Assembly: GCA_946558695.1 (NCBI GenBank)
Contig: CAMNTQ010000001.1
Coordinates: 1-64,000 of the forward strand
DNA: 64,000 nucleotides
Origin: an uncultured Lachnospiraceae bacterium
Lineage (GTDB): Bacteria > Bacillota > Clostridia > Lachnospirales > Lachnospiraceae
Reading direction: 5' to 3'
The notes under the pieces are model-generated. The model saw only the letters and a list, made by a program, of their open reading frames with translations. It ran no database searches and was not told the DNA's origin. The position numbers and the translations under genes were made by a program. Below are positions 1 through 10,100 of the stretch, in pieces. Every line of letters begins with the position of its first letter. Position 1 is the first letter of the stretch.

Positions 1-148
<148 letters not shown>

Positions 149-241
149 TTACTTCCGCATATGTATAAGCCGTTGAAACTAGTCTAAACAAGAGCCAGCA
201 CCATCTCGGGCAAACGTATGCGTGTTTATTGTAACAGTACT

Positions 242-270
242 ATGATAGCATAGTCATTCATTGATTTCAA
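242..270 (-). promoter_or_regulatory. sigma-A promoter of rpsB
   Basis: On the minus strand TTGAAA and TATCAT are separated by 17 bases. Transcription would start around position 235 and leave a leader of roughly 105-110 nt before the rpsB start codon, long enough for a ribosomal-protein leader structure. Confidence 0.6.
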
Positions 271-307
271 GCCTTTTTAGACAAAACCTCCTGACAAAAT
301 TCTGACA

Positions 308-338
308 TAAAAGCAGGCCGACGACGACCTGCTTTTTT
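308..338 (-). terminator. Intrinsic terminator after the first NlpC/P60 gene
   Basis: AAAAGCAGG and CCTGCTTTT form a 9-bp stem with a 10-base loop, flanked by T runs on both strands. It separates the NlpC/P60 gene from the rpsB promoter. Confidence 0.75.
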
Positions 339-375
339 AATCCATATTAACAACAAACAACCATAATCATCTTAC

Positions 376-1947
376 CTACCAGTATCTCCTTACAGCCAGT
401 ACGGTACGATAATTCGCTGGTGATGAAATCTTGATACCGCCTCTTGGATACGGTGCACTGTTAGATGCATGCACAATCTTATTATTTCCTATATAAATAG
501 CTACATGACCGCTGTAACAAATAACATCTCCCGGCTTTCTGTCCGCATAGCTTACAGATTTACCGCTTCGCCGGATCGCACCTGACGTCCGAGGTGTAGA
601 AATACCGAATTTCCTATGTATCTGCTGAACAAATCCCGAGCAATCAATACCATTAGTCAGGCTGCTTCCGCCGTATACATACTTATTCCCGATATAGTTA
701 CATCCCATATCCGCGATCTGCTGCCCTAACGAAGCATTACTCGGCTTTGAATCTGCATCATCCTGCTTATCATTGCTGTCCTGTTTATCTTCATCCTTCT
801 GCTTATTACCGCTATCTTGTTTATTTTCATCATTCTGTTTTGTGTCGTTGCTTTGCTTATCTCCGTCGTCCTGTCTGTCATCATTCTGTTCCTGATCATG
901 CTTTTCATCATCATTATCACTGCTTGATGATTCCGTTGGTTTCGATTCAGAAGCGTCTCCTTCACCATTGGAAGTATCTGATGAATCTGAGACAGACTGA
1001 TCATTAGACTGCTCGTTATCTTCTGCCTGCGCTCGGCGCTCAGCTTCTGCCGCTTCCTGTTCCTCTCTTGCAGCCGCTTCCGCAGCCTCTGCTGCTGCCT
1101 GCTCTCTTGCGGCCGCTTCCGCAGCCTCTGCCGCCCGTTGTTCTTCCTCAATACGTCTCAGCTCTGCTGCCGCTGCTTCCTTCGCCTGCACAAGCTGGCT
1201 ATCAAAGTCTTTAATCTGACTCCTCATCTGTGTTAACGTAGTCTCAAGATTCTCTTTTTGCACAACCATCTCTTCAGACAAAGCCTGCATCTCTGCCTGA
1301 CCTTCTTCCAGATTATCTTTCAACTCCGCAACTTCGTTCTTAGTTTCTACATACTTATCAAGCATCTTGCGGTCATAATCATGTACTTTCTGTATGTACT
1401 CAGCCTTGCTCACTAGTTCCGAATAAGACTTAACGTCAACAAGCGTAGATAATAGCCCCTCGTCTCCCTCTTCATACATATATTTAATACGGAGCTTCAT
1501 ATCCTCATACTGTTGCTTCTCCTTTGCCTCCGCGTCCTTAAGGTCAATCTCCGCTTCACCGATTCTCTTTTCCTGTGTCTCCATATCCTTCTGTAATGCA
1601 TCATAATCCACAAGAAGTCCAACCAGCTCATTATTAACACTATTTGCCTGCGCTTCTGCTTCGCTCTTTTGCTGTTCAAGCGCTTCTACCTGTGCCTCTG
1701 CCTGCGCTTCTGCCTCACTCTTTTTCTGTTCGTACGCCTCTGACTGCGTCCCTGTTTCCGCTTCTGAGGCCGTCTGTGTTTCAGAGGCTGTCTGCGTCTC
1801 TGCTCCCGTCTGTGTTTCTGCTTCTGCCTGACTTTTCTTTTGTTCAAGCGATTCTACATCGTCTTGAGGTGTAGCCAGAACAGGCGTTACAACTAAAGAA
1901 CTCATCACGACCGTTGTGATGAGCGTCTGTAATAAACGTCTTTTCAT
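376..1947 (-). CDS. Secreted NlpC/P60 peptidoglycan hydrolase with coiled-coil and low-complexity linker
   Basis: Predicted exported cell-wall endopeptidase that cleaves peptide stems. The chosen start gives MKRRLLQTLITTVVMSS, a signal peptide ending near VLATP; the track start four codons upstream (MGED) sits inside the ribosome site. Residues about 75-300 are coiled coil rich in E, A and Q, resembling the PcsB-type regulatory coiled coil. They are followed by a long hydrophilic linker of repeated D/K/Q/N units. The C-terminal ~115 residues are NlpC/P60, with catalytic Cys in GIDCSGFV (about C440), His in GHVAIYIG (about H485) and a polar His in VHASN (about H497). No SH3 or LysM domain is visible. 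Its neighbour is a shorter paralog with the same design, separately promoted. Confidence 0.9.
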   Translation of the reverse strand: MKRRLLQTLITTVVMSSLVVTPVLATPQDDVESLEQKKSQAEAETQTGAETQTASETQTASEAETGTQSEAYEQKKSEAEAQAEAQVEALEQQKSEAEAQANSVNNELVGLLVDYDALQKDMETQEKRIGEAEIDLKDAEAKEKQQYEDMKLRIKYMYEEGDEGLLSTLVDVKSYSELVSKAEYIQKVHDYDRKMLDKYVETKNEVAELKDNLEEGQAEMQALSEEMVVQKENLETTLTQMRSQIKDFDSQLVQAKEAAAAELRRIEEEQRAAEAAEAAAREQAAAEAAEAAAREEQEAAEAERRAQAEDNEQSNDQSVSDSSDTSNGEGDASESKPTESSSSDNDDEKHDQEQNDDRQDDGDKQSNDTKQNDENKQDSGNKQKDEDKQDSNDKQDDADSKPSNASLGQQIADMGCNYIGNKYVYGGSSLTNGIDCSGFVQQIHRKFGISTPRTSGAIRRSGKSVSYADRKPGDVICYSGHVAIYIGNNKIVHASNSAPYPRGGIKISSPANYRTVLAVRRYW

Positions 1948-2009
1948 ATCCTCACCCATCCTATTAATTATACTGTTATCTTGTTATACGCCCCCGCATA
2001 CTCAAAGTT

Positions 2010-2038
2010 AGGATACTACATTTTTTTACCTTTTTCAA
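2010..2038 (-). promoter_or_regulatory. sigma-A promoter of first NlpC/P60 gene
   Basis: Minus strand TTGAAA, 17-base spacer, TATCCT. It leaves a leader of about 55 nt before the MKRR start codon. Confidence 0.55.
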
Positions 2039-2099
2039 TGTTTTTACCCGAATTTCCAAAAAATTCAAAAACAGGCAACAGTTTTGCAATATAAATAAT

Positions 2100-2119
2100 G
2101 GGCGGTAAAACTACCGCCC
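2100..2119 (-). terminator. Hairpin after second NlpC/P60 gene
   Basis: GGGCGGTA-AAAC-TACCGCCC forms a perfect 8-bp stem with a 4-base loop. The following minus-strand sequence (ATTATTTATATTG) is only moderately T-rich, so termination may be incomplete. Confidence 0.5.
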
Positions 2120-2176
2120 CAACTGCTGTTACGCAGCCAAAATCCACGTTCTTAAATCCTGTATATTATATAAAAC

Positions 2177-3406
2177 CTACCAATATCTTCTATACCATGC
2201 GGCACCGCCACGCACGCTGGAAACACTGGAAATTTTTACAACATCACCTGTTCGGGGCGCATGTATCATCTTGCCGCCGCCAATATAGATACCAACATGC
2301 CCTGCATAACACACAACATCGCCCGCCTGAGGACTTGAAACGCTCTTACCTCCGCTTCCTTGGGAACCTGAAGAGTGTGAAAGACTGATACCCGCCGCTC
2401 GATGACAGTACATTACTAGACCGGAACAGTCAAACCCTGACGGACTGGAACCCGAATATACATACGGCACGCCAAGCTGTCCATAAGCTGCACTGACAAT
2501 AGCACTTGCTGCTGCAGCGCCGCCGCCGCTTGACGAACTATCATCATCACTGCTCCCCTTATTATCATTTGAATCAGTCTTACTGCTTCCTTTATTATCA
2601 TTCGAATCAGTCTTACTACTATCTGATGCCTTATCATTATCGGCAGTTCCGCCATCCGTAGTTCCGCTGTCTGCAGAACTGTCATTATCGTTACCGCTGT
2701 CATCCGTCTTACTGCTGACAGAACCGTTATCTTGAGCCGCTTTTTCTGCCGCTTTACGCTCCTCTGCTTCACGGCGCGCTCTTTCTTCCTCCTCAGCCTT
2801 ACGTGCGGCTTCTGCGACGGCCTCCTGAAGTTGTACATCCAAGTCAGCAACTTCTGCACGCTTTGAGACGATCATTTCATTCAAATCGTCTTCCTGTGCT
2901 TCATACTCTGTCTGCAAGCCCTCCATATCCTTTTTTTCTTTTTCAAGCTTTGTCTTAAGGTTGGAAACCTTTTCCTTTGTCTCAATATATTCGTTCAGCT
3001 TTTCTCTGTCATATGCATGAACCTTCTGAACATATTCCGCCTTATTCATCAGATCAGAAAAATCTTTCGCATTTACAAGTGCTTCCAGCGCACTGGCATC
3101 TCCCTGCTCATACATATATCTAATCCGAAGCTTCATATCTTCATACTGCTGTTTCTCCACTTTTTTTGCATCACCAAGCTCAACCGTCACCGTATCAATC
3201 TCTTGACCGGTCTTAATTAGATTCCTCTCAAGCTTGTCTATATTCCCCACGATCTTTGTCAGTTCAGCCTTCAAAGAGTTTACTTCTCCCTGTGCAGACT
3301 CTTTACTTTTCTTCAACTGATCTACCGTAGGGGCTGCCGAAACAGGCATAACAACTAACGACCCTGCCATTACAGCGGTCAATACCCTTGTCCCAAATCT
3401 TTTCAT
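2177..3406 (-). CDS. Secreted NlpC/P60 peptidoglycan hydrolase, shorter paralog
   Basis: Same architecture as the neighbouring hydrolase: signal peptide (MKRFGTRVLTAVMAGSLVV, cleavage near VSAAP), coiled coil to about residue 215, a Ser/Asp/Gly-rich linker (KTDSNDNKGSS repeated), then NlpC/P60. The catalytic Cys lies in GFDCSGLV (about C327), the His in GHVGIYIG (about H370) and the third residue in IHAPRTG (about H382). The coiled-coil region shares long stretches with the first copy, such as KQQYEDMKLRI and YMYEQGD, so the pair arose by duplication. ATG follows GAGGATGATTTTATA. Its role is inferred to be cell-separation or wall turnover. Confidence 0.92.
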   Translation of the reverse strand: MKRFGTRVLTAVMAGSLVVMPVSAAPTVDQLKKSKESAQGEVNSLKAELTKIVGNIDKLERNLIKTGQEIDTVTVELGDAKKVEKQQYEDMKLRIRYMYEQGDASALEALVNAKDFSDLMNKAEYVQKVHAYDREKLNEYIETKEKVSNLKTKLEKEKKDMEGLQTEYEAQEDDLNEMIVSKRAEVADLDVQLQEAVAEAARKAEEEERARREAEERKAAEKAAQDNGSVSSKTDDSGNDNDSSADSGTTDGGTADNDKASDSSKTDSNDNKGSSKTDSNDNKGSSDDDSSSSGGGAAAASAIVSAAYGQLGVPYVYSGSSPSGFDCSGLVMYCHRAAGISLSHSSGSQGSGGKSVSSPQAGDVVCYAGHVGIYIGGGKMIHAPRTGDVVKISSVSSVRGGAAWYRRYW

Positions 3407-3464
3407 TATAAAATCATCCTCAAAATATGTATTCTATGGACGTAAAACACCCATATTTAGTATG

Positions 3465-3493
3465 ATTATACCCCCTTCGCTTTGTTTTTGCAA
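3465..3493 (-). promoter_or_regulatory. sigma-A promoter of second NlpC/P60 gene
   Basis: Minus strand TTGCAA, 17-base spacer, perfect TATAAT. It leaves a leader of about 55 nt to the ATG. Confidence 0.7.
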
Positions 3494-3519
3494 TATTTTT
3501 ATTAGAGATTTTGCAGGTT

Positions 3520-3843
3520 TTAAACTTTCATCATTTTTTCAAACCGAAACATCCCGCCGCCCTCTTCATCCTCTTTTGAAAACACTCTTGCGTTTCCTAC
3601 CGAAGATGATATTATTATATTCAATTTTATTTTTGTCCCATCTTCTGATATAGAATAGCTTGTTAATACTACATCCGTTCTTTTCTTTAATCCCCCGGCA
3701 AAAAACAATATCATAATAATGACTATAAATAATATCATTAATGCTGCTATTATTTTTTCATTTTCCCCTTTCCGCTCATCGCCTGCATTTGTTTTACTTT
3801 TTCTTGTTCCTTCCTCGAAAAGTTTTAACGGTTCCCAAAGCAT
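3520..3843 (-). CDS. Small single-span membrane protein, possibly 3'-truncated
   Basis: A 107-residue ORF with a charged N-terminus, one strong membrane segment (IIAALMILFIVIIMILFFAGG) and a short external part, DVVLTSYSISEDGTKIKLNI. From memory, that stretch resembles the opening of a small Lachnospiraceae family in which such a segment is followed by about 50 more residues. Here the frame ends early in a charged stretch (KEDEEGGGMFRFEKMMKV). No good ribosome site is seen before the listed ATG, and GC is lower than in neighbours. It may be a real small gene or a decaying remnant. Confidence 0.4.
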   Translation of the reverse strand: MLWEPLKLFEEGTRKSKTNAGDERKGENEKIIAALMILFIVIIMILFFAGGLKKRTDVVLTSYSISEDGTKIKLNIIISSSVGNARVFSKEDEEGGGMFRFEKMMKV

Positions 3844-4038
3844 TTCTTAAAGAATCCGAATCCTGCACACATTTTTATAAGGAACAATTTTCCTCTCTGC
3901 ACATCGCTTTCTTGTAAAAACACGTCAAAAGAATCATACGTCCTGTCTTCATAGTCCTTCATACTTCCATTCCCAATCCTATTAACAGAATAACAAATTC
4001 TACGATTCCAGCAAATACATTTCCATCGCTATACAGAT

Positions 4039-5427
4039 CTATTTTTCAATCCCAATCTGCGACGGGTTATCCAGAAGTTTTCCTTTGCAGTCGAATCTGG
4101 AACCATGGCACGGACATTCCCATGCAGACTCATCAGGATTCCAAGAAAGTTTACAGCCAAGATGCGGACACCGTATGGAAACCTCCAAGACATCTCCATG
4201 CTTTACACGATAGTCCGTTCGTTTTATTGAAGTTATCTGTTTTGCAAAATTTGCCGCCGTAATGCCTGTATTTACCGCAAACTCTTTCATTGCCAGACCG
4301 GATATCTGACGCTGCGGTGAAAATACATCTGCTTCCGGCGCCTCTTTTCCCTCGCACATCTCAGACAGAATCTTTGCGCTTACCATAGCAGAAGTCATTC
4401 CCCACTTCCCAAATCCTGTCGCAACATACCAATCCTTCGCCCTCTTATCAAAAACTCCGATAAAAGGAAGATGATCCAATGTAATGCAGTCCTGCGCAGA
4501 CCATCTGGCAACTTCTTTTGCACCCGGAAACAAATCTTTTGCCTTATCTTCGATCATCCTGTACTTTCCGCCTTCCTTATTGTTTCCTGTGCGATGGCTT
4601 CCGCCGCCAAGCAGTAAAAGATTACCTTCTGTGCGAAAGGAATAACCGTCCTGATCAATACCAAGATAACACCCCGCCGGACACAGAGCATTTTCAAAAG
4701 CCACAACATAGCTGCGCTCCTGATGCATCCTTGCAAAATAATATCCCGGCAGATTTATAAATGGAAAATGGCAGGCAAAGATTACCTTTCCCGCCGTAAC
4801 TGTCCCATTCTTTGTAACAACACTGTTATTTCCCATGCTATGCCGCTCCACTTTCTCCACAGGAGTCTCCTCATAAATTTCCAGTCCTTTTGCAATTTCC
4901 TTCAAAAACTTTAATGGATGAAATCTTGCCTGATTCTGAAACTCTAATATGCCTTTTACTTCAAAAGGAAGTTCACACTCTGTCTGAAATCTTGCTGAAA
5001 TCCCCAGTCTCTGCGCAGCTTCCGCCTCTCTTTTCAAAACCTCTGTTTCTACACAAGAGTAAAGATTCGCAGAGCATTTTATAAAATCACATTCTATCTT
5101 TCTTTCCTTTACGATACGCTCATATTCGCCGATTGCCCATTCATTCATCAGCGCGTAATGTCTTGCCATCTCTTCCCCATAAATTCTGATCAGACGGTCA
5201 TAGATCAGATTATGCTGAGAAGTTATTTTCGCGGTGGTTCCCTTCGTCTGTCCGCCGCAGATGCGGTCCGCCTCCAAAATCACTGTACGAATCCCCTTTT
5301 CTTTCAAAAAATATGCCGTCAAAAGTCCTGTGATTCCCGCGCCGATCACCGCAGCATCCGCCTTCATATCTTTATGAAGCGGACTTCTCTTTTGAAAGGA
5401 TACTTCTTTTAACCATACAGATTCCAT
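4039..5427 (-). CDS. FAD-dependent oxidoreductase with C-terminal Rieske [2Fe-2S] domain
   Basis: The N-terminal two thirds is a DAO-family flavoprotein with a dinucleotide fold (AAVIGAGITGLLTAYFL) and the second glycine-rich stretch ICGGQTKGTTAKIT. The C-terminal ~90 residues are a Rieske domain carrying both ligand pairs, CPHLGC and CPCHGSRF. This arrangement (FAD oxidoreductase plus Rieske) is known in Firmicutes, but the substrate is generally unassigned. Amino-acid or amine-type oxidation coupled to an iron-sulfur acceptor is a family-level guess. The protein has no signal peptide and is cytosolic. It stands alone between the gltD terminator and the NlpC genes; ATG follows GAGGAGAAATATTAAG. 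Confidence 0.9.
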   Translation of the reverse strand: MESVWLKEVSFQKRSPLHKDMKADAAVIGAGITGLLTAYFLKEKGIRTVILEADRICGGQTKGTTAKITSQHNLIYDRLIRIYGEEMARHYALMNEWAIGEYERIVKERKIECDFIKCSANLYSCVETEVLKREAEAAQRLGISARFQTECELPFEVKGILEFQNQARFHPLKFLKEIAKGLEIYEETPVEKVERHSMGNNSVVTKNGTVTAGKVIFACHFPFINLPGYYFARMHQERSYVVAFENALCPAGCYLGIDQDGYSFRTEGNLLLLGGGSHRTGNNKEGGKYRMIEDKAKDLFPGAKEVARWSAQDCITLDHLPFIGVFDKRAKDWYVATGFGKWGMTSAMVSAKILSEMCEGKEAPEADVFSPQRQISGLAMKEFAVNTGITAANFAKQITSIKRTDYRVKHGDVLEVSIRCPHLGCKLSWNPDESAWECPCHGSRFDCKGKLLDNPSQIGIEK

Positions 5428-5485
5428 CTTAATATTTCTCCTCGTTTTCCATCAATGTTTTCTATAAATAAAGTTCCCCTATTAC

Positions 5486-5521
5486 CAAAAAGTATACAGA
5501 CCATTACAGCCTGTATACTTT
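5486..5521 (-). terminator. Intrinsic terminator of the gltBD operon
   Basis: AAAGTATACAG and CTGTATACTTT form a perfect 11-bp stem with an 11-base loop, followed on the minus strand by a T run. It lies just downstream of gltD. Confidence 0.85.
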
Positions 5522-5594
5522 ATGATTTGATAAAAGCACTCATTTACTTTAGCCTGTTAAAAGCTTTGTCTCTGAAAACAAGGCTGATCACCGC

Positions 5595-7103
5595 TTACTG
5601 TATATCCAGATTCGTATACCCCATCAGACTGACATCTACCTCTCTTGCCGCTTCGCGCCCTTCCCTGATCGCCCATACGACAAGCGACTGTCCCCGGTGC
5701 ATATCTCCCGCGGCGAATACATTCCTGACATTTGTACGATACTCTCCTTCCGGCGTTGCCACGTTGGTCCGTGCGTTCACCGACACGCCGAAAGCTTCTG
5801 TTACATACTCTTCGCTTCCAAGGAATCCTGCCGCAATTAAAACGAGATCAACCTCCACCGTATACTCGCTTCCGGCTATCTCCGCCATTGTCATGCGTCC
5901 GGTCTTCTCATCCTTTTTCGGTTCAAGCTTCACAAGTATCGCCTTGCAGACATGATTATTCTTATCCTTGTGAAATTCCTTTACCGTCGTCTGATACACT
6001 CTCGGATCGGCCCCGAACACAGCCGCCGCCTCTTCCTGGCCGTAATCAGTCTTGCATACTCTCGGCCACTCCGGCCACGGATTCATTTCCGTTCTCTCAT
6101 CCGGCGCTTTCGGCATCATCTCAAGCTGAAGCACGGATTTCGCACCGTGCCGCATGGAAGTACCCACGCAATCATTTCCCGTATCTCCGCCGCCAATGAC
6201 CATCACTTTTTTTCCTTTTGCGGAAATATAAGCGCCGTCCTTCAATTTCATATCATTCGCCCATAGAGCCTTTGTAGTAGATTTCAAGAAATCCACCGCG
6301 AAGTAAATACCCTTCGCATCTCTCCCCACGGCATTGATATCCCTTGGCTTCGACGCGCCGCAGCATAAAATCACCCGGTCGAACTCCTTTATAATAGAAG
6401 AAACCTTTTTCTCCTTCCCCACGTTGCAGTTTGTCTCAAAGGTAATTCCTTCTTCCTCCATAATCTTGATCTTACGGTCAATGATCTGCTTTTCCAGCTT
6501 CATATTGGGGATTCCGTAACGCAGAAGGCCGCCCGCCTTATCTTCCCGCTCGAATACAGTCACGCTGTGTCCTCTCCGATTCAGAAGATCTGCCGCCGCA
6601 AGACCGCTCGGTCCCGAACCAATGACTGCGACCTTCTTCCCGGTACGCACCTTCACCGGCTTCGCGGCAGCATACCCCTTCTCATAAGCATTTTCAATAA
6701 TCCCATACTCATTGGCCTTGGTAGATACCGCATCCCCGTTCAGTCCGCAGGTACAGGCCGCCTCGCAGAGAGCCGGGCACACCCTTGACGTGAATTCCGG
6801 GAAATTATTGGTCTTTTTAAGCCTAAGATATGCTTCCTCCCAGTTTCCATGATAGATCAAGTCATTCCACTCCGGCACAAGATTGTGCAAGGGACATCCG
6901 CTTGCCATACCCATGATCATCTGCCCTGACTGACAGAACGGCACGCCGCAGGACATGCACCGGGCGCCCTGACGCTCCTGCTCTTCTTTGGAGAGAGGCG
7001 TGTGAAATTCCTGAAAGTGTCTGATTCTTGACTTCGGCGCCTCCGCACGTTTATCCTGCCTTTCATAATCTATAAATCCTGTCGGTTTTCCCATCTCACT
7101 CAC
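5595..7103 (-). CDS. gltD: Glutamate synthase, NADPH-type small subunit
   Basis: Supplies electrons from NAD(P)H through FAD and iron-sulfur clusters to the large subunit, making glutamate from glutamine and 2-oxoglutarate. The N-terminal cluster-binding segment is visible (ARCMSCGVPFCQSG, then SGCPLHN and CPALCEAACTC). It is followed by an FAD-binding fold (KKVAVIGSGPSGLAAADLL) and an NADPH fold (KKVMVIGGGDTGNDC). The C-terminal FAD contact is AAGDMHRGQSLVVWAI. At 502 residues it is full length. It begins 3 bases after the gltB stop, so the two are co-transcribed and probably translationally coupled. Confidence 0.97.
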   Translation of the reverse strand: MSEMGKPTGFIDYERQDKRAEAPKSRIRHFQEFHTPLSKEEQERQGARCMSCGVPFCQSGQMIMGMASGCPLHNLVPEWNDLIYHGNWEEAYLRLKKTNNFPEFTSRVCPALCEAACTCGLNGDAVSTKANEYGIIENAYEKGYAAAKPVKVRTGKKVAVIGSGPSGLAAADLLNRRGHSVTVFEREDKAGGLLRYGIPNMKLEKQIIDRKIKIMEEEGITFETNCNVGKEKKVSSIIKEFDRVILCCGASKPRDINAVGRDAKGIYFAVDFLKSTTKALWANDMKLKDGAYISAKGKKVMVIGGGDTGNDCVGTSMRHGAKSVLQLEMMPKAPDERTEMNPWPEWPRVCKTDYGQEEAAAVFGADPRVYQTTVKEFHKDKNNHVCKAILVKLEPKKDEKTGRMTMAEIAGSEYTVEVDLVLIAAGFLGSEEYVTEAFGVSVNARTNVATPEGEYRTNVRNVFAAGDMHRGQSLVVWAIREGREAAREVDVSLMGYTNLDIQ

Positions 7104-7106
7104 CCC

Positions 7107-10100
7107 CTAAAGCTTTCCTTCTTTAATCTCATAAAATGCTTCGATCTTGGCCTGCTCACTGCTCATTCCCTGCTCCTCCATCTGAAGGATTCTTGTCATC
7201 ATCTTCTCGTAATCAACCGGAATGATCTTCTTAAATTTTGGCAGATAATCGGTAAAACGTTCTAAAATCTTCTTTCCGACTTCTGAATTGGTATAAGCTG
7301 CGTGCTCCTCAATCATACCTTTCAGTTCATTGACATCATACTTAGAAGTCACTTTCTGAATCAGCACCATCTGTTTGTTCACATTCTGGTAAAGGCTGCT
7401 GTCCATATCCAGCACGTAGGCGACTCCTCCACTCATTCCTGCCGCAAAGTTCTTCCCGGTTTTGCCGAGTATCGCCACGCGCCCGCCTGTCATATATTCA
7501 CATCCATGATCGCCCACGCCTTCTACTACCGCGGCCGCACCGGAATTTCGAACTGCAAACCGCTCGCCCGCGACGCCGTTGATGAACGCCTTACCGCTGG
7601 TGGCGCCGTAGAGCGCTACATTTCCGATGATAATATTCTCATCATGTTTGTACTTTACGCCTCTCGGCGGATAGACGATCAGTTTCCCGCCGGACAATCC
7701 CTTGCCGAAGTAATCGTTGCTGTCTCCTACAAGCTCAAGCGTCAAGCCTTTTGGAATAAACGCGCCGAAAGACTGCCCGCCTGCGCCCTTGCATTTTACC
7801 ACGTAACTGTCATCCTCAAGCCCTTTTGGATACCTCTTTGTAATCTCAGAACCGAAAATCGTGCCGAATGTCCGGTTGATATTGCTTACATCTACTTCGA
7901 TACTTCTCTTCTGCTTCTTATCCAGCGCCGGGAGAAGCTTCTTAACAAGAACTTTCTCATCCAGCGTTTTCTCAAGCTCAAAATCAAACACCTTTTTCGG
8001 ATTAAATATCATCGGCGTCTTCGTCCCCTCATATGGATTGTACAAAATCTGGGACAAGTCCAGAGCCGCCGCGCGTTCAGAAAGAGGCGCATCCTTCACT
8101 TTCAGAAGGTCTGTCCTTCCCACCAGTTCATCGATCGTCCGCACGCCAAGATCCGCCATATATTCTCTTAAATTCTCTGCGATAAACCGCATAAAGTTCA
8201 CTACATACTCCGGCTTTCCTGTAAATCTCCTGCGGAGCTTCGGATTCTGAGTAGCCACGCCCACCGGACAGGTATCCAGATTGCACACACGCATCATCAC
8301 ACAGCCCATTGTAACAAGAGGCGCCGTCGCAAAGCCGAATTCTTCAGCCCCCAGAATAGCGGCAATCGCCACATCGCGCCCACTCATAAGCTTACCGTCC
8401 GTCTCAATCCTTACCTGTTCTCTCAGGCCATTCTGAATCAGCGTCTGGTGGGTCTCCGCAAGCCCAAGCTCCCACGGAAGACCTGCGTTATGGATGGAGC
8501 TCTTCGGCGCGGCGCCTGTCCCCCCGTCATATCCGGAGATCAGGATCAACCCGGCGCCTGCCTTTGCCACGCCTGCGGCCACGGTTCCTACGCCTGCTTC
8601 CGATACCAGCTTTACGGAAATCCTTGCATTTTTATTGGCATTCTTACAATCGTAGATCAGCTGCGCCAAATCCTCTATCGAATAAATATCATGATGGGGC
8701 GGCGGTGAGATCAGGCTCACTCCCGGCGTGGAATGCCTCGTCTTCGCGATCCACGGATACACTTTTCCGCCCGGAAGATGCCCGCCTTCCCCGGGCTTTG
8801 CTCCCTGTGCCATCTTAATCTGGATCTCTTTGGCGCTCACAAGGTATCTTGACGTCACGCCGAAACGTCCCGACGCAACCTGCTTAATCGCTGAACAGCG
8901 GTTGCTGTCCAGCCGGTCAATCTCTTCCCCGCCTTCCCCGCTGTTGGATTTCCCATGCAGTTGATTCATTGCAATTGCCAGCGTCTCATGAGCCTCTTTG
9001 GAGATAGAACCATAGGACATAGCGCCCGTCTTAAACCTTGTCACGATAGAATCTACGCTTTCAACCTCCTCAATCGGCACTCCTTTCTTCGGATAATTGA
9101 AATCAAGCTGACCTCTCAGGTTAATATGTGCCCCTTCTTCATTCACCATCTTTGTATACTGCTTGAACAGTTCATAGTCGCCCCGCCTTGTCGCCTGCTG
9201 GAGCATATGAATCGTCTGCGGGTTATATAGGTGCCTCTCTCCGCCGCTCTTCGACTTATGCTGCCCCACGCTGTTAAGAGAAAGGTCAACCTCCAGTCCC
9301 AGTGGATCAAAAGCCTCAGAATGTCTCGCCACATAGTCCTCGGCGATTTCCTCAATTCCGATTCCGCCCACACAGCTTACCGTATCGGTAAAATATTTTT
9401 GTATAAATGCTTCCTTAAGCCCAATCGCCTCGAATATCTTCGCTCCCTGATAGGACTGGATCGTAGAAATCCCCATCTTAGAGGCAATCTTTACGATTCC
9501 GCCAAGAACCGCACGGTTATAATCATCAACCGCAGCATAAAAATCCTTGTGAAGCATATTGGTGTCGATCAGCTGCCGGATCGTCTCATGAGCAAGATAC
9601 GGATTCACCGCACAGGCGCCATAGCCCAAAAGCGTTGCAAAGTGATGTACCTCTCTCGGCTCTCCGGTTTCCAGAATGATTGCGACAGAGGTTCTCTTCT
9701 TCGTGCGTACAAGATGCTGCTGCAGTCCCGACAGCGCCAACAATGACGGCATCGCAACATGATATTCATCTACGCCCCTGTCAGAAAGAATAAGAATATT
9801 CGCGCCGCCCCTTATCGCACGGTCAACCTCAACAAACAGATAATCAATCGCCTTCTCAAGACCTGAATTTTTATAATAAACGATTGGAATCTCTGCCACT
9901 TGGAATCCTTCCGCTTTCATATTCTTAATCTTCAGCAGATCCGTATTCGTAAGAATCGGGTTGTCCACTTTCAGCATCTTACAGTTTTCAGCCCTTTCTT
10001 CCAGAAGATTCCCATCTTCACCGATATAGACTGTAGTAGAAGTAACAATCTCCTCACGGATCGCATCAATCGGAGGATTCGTAACCTGTGCAAATAACTG

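Noticed and set aside
726-1151. 141-aa Arg/Gln/Met-rich minus-strand ORF
   Set aside because: Alternate frame of the low-complexity linker of the NlpC/P60 gene.
2416-2859. 147-aa minus-strand ORF in the second NlpC/P60 gene
   Set aside because: Alternate frame of the coding linker; no independent start signal.
7302-8250. Long plus-strand ORFs opposite gltB (289 aa, 129 aa and others)
   Set aside because: They are shadows of the highly conserved gltB frame, with no ribosome site or recognisable domain.
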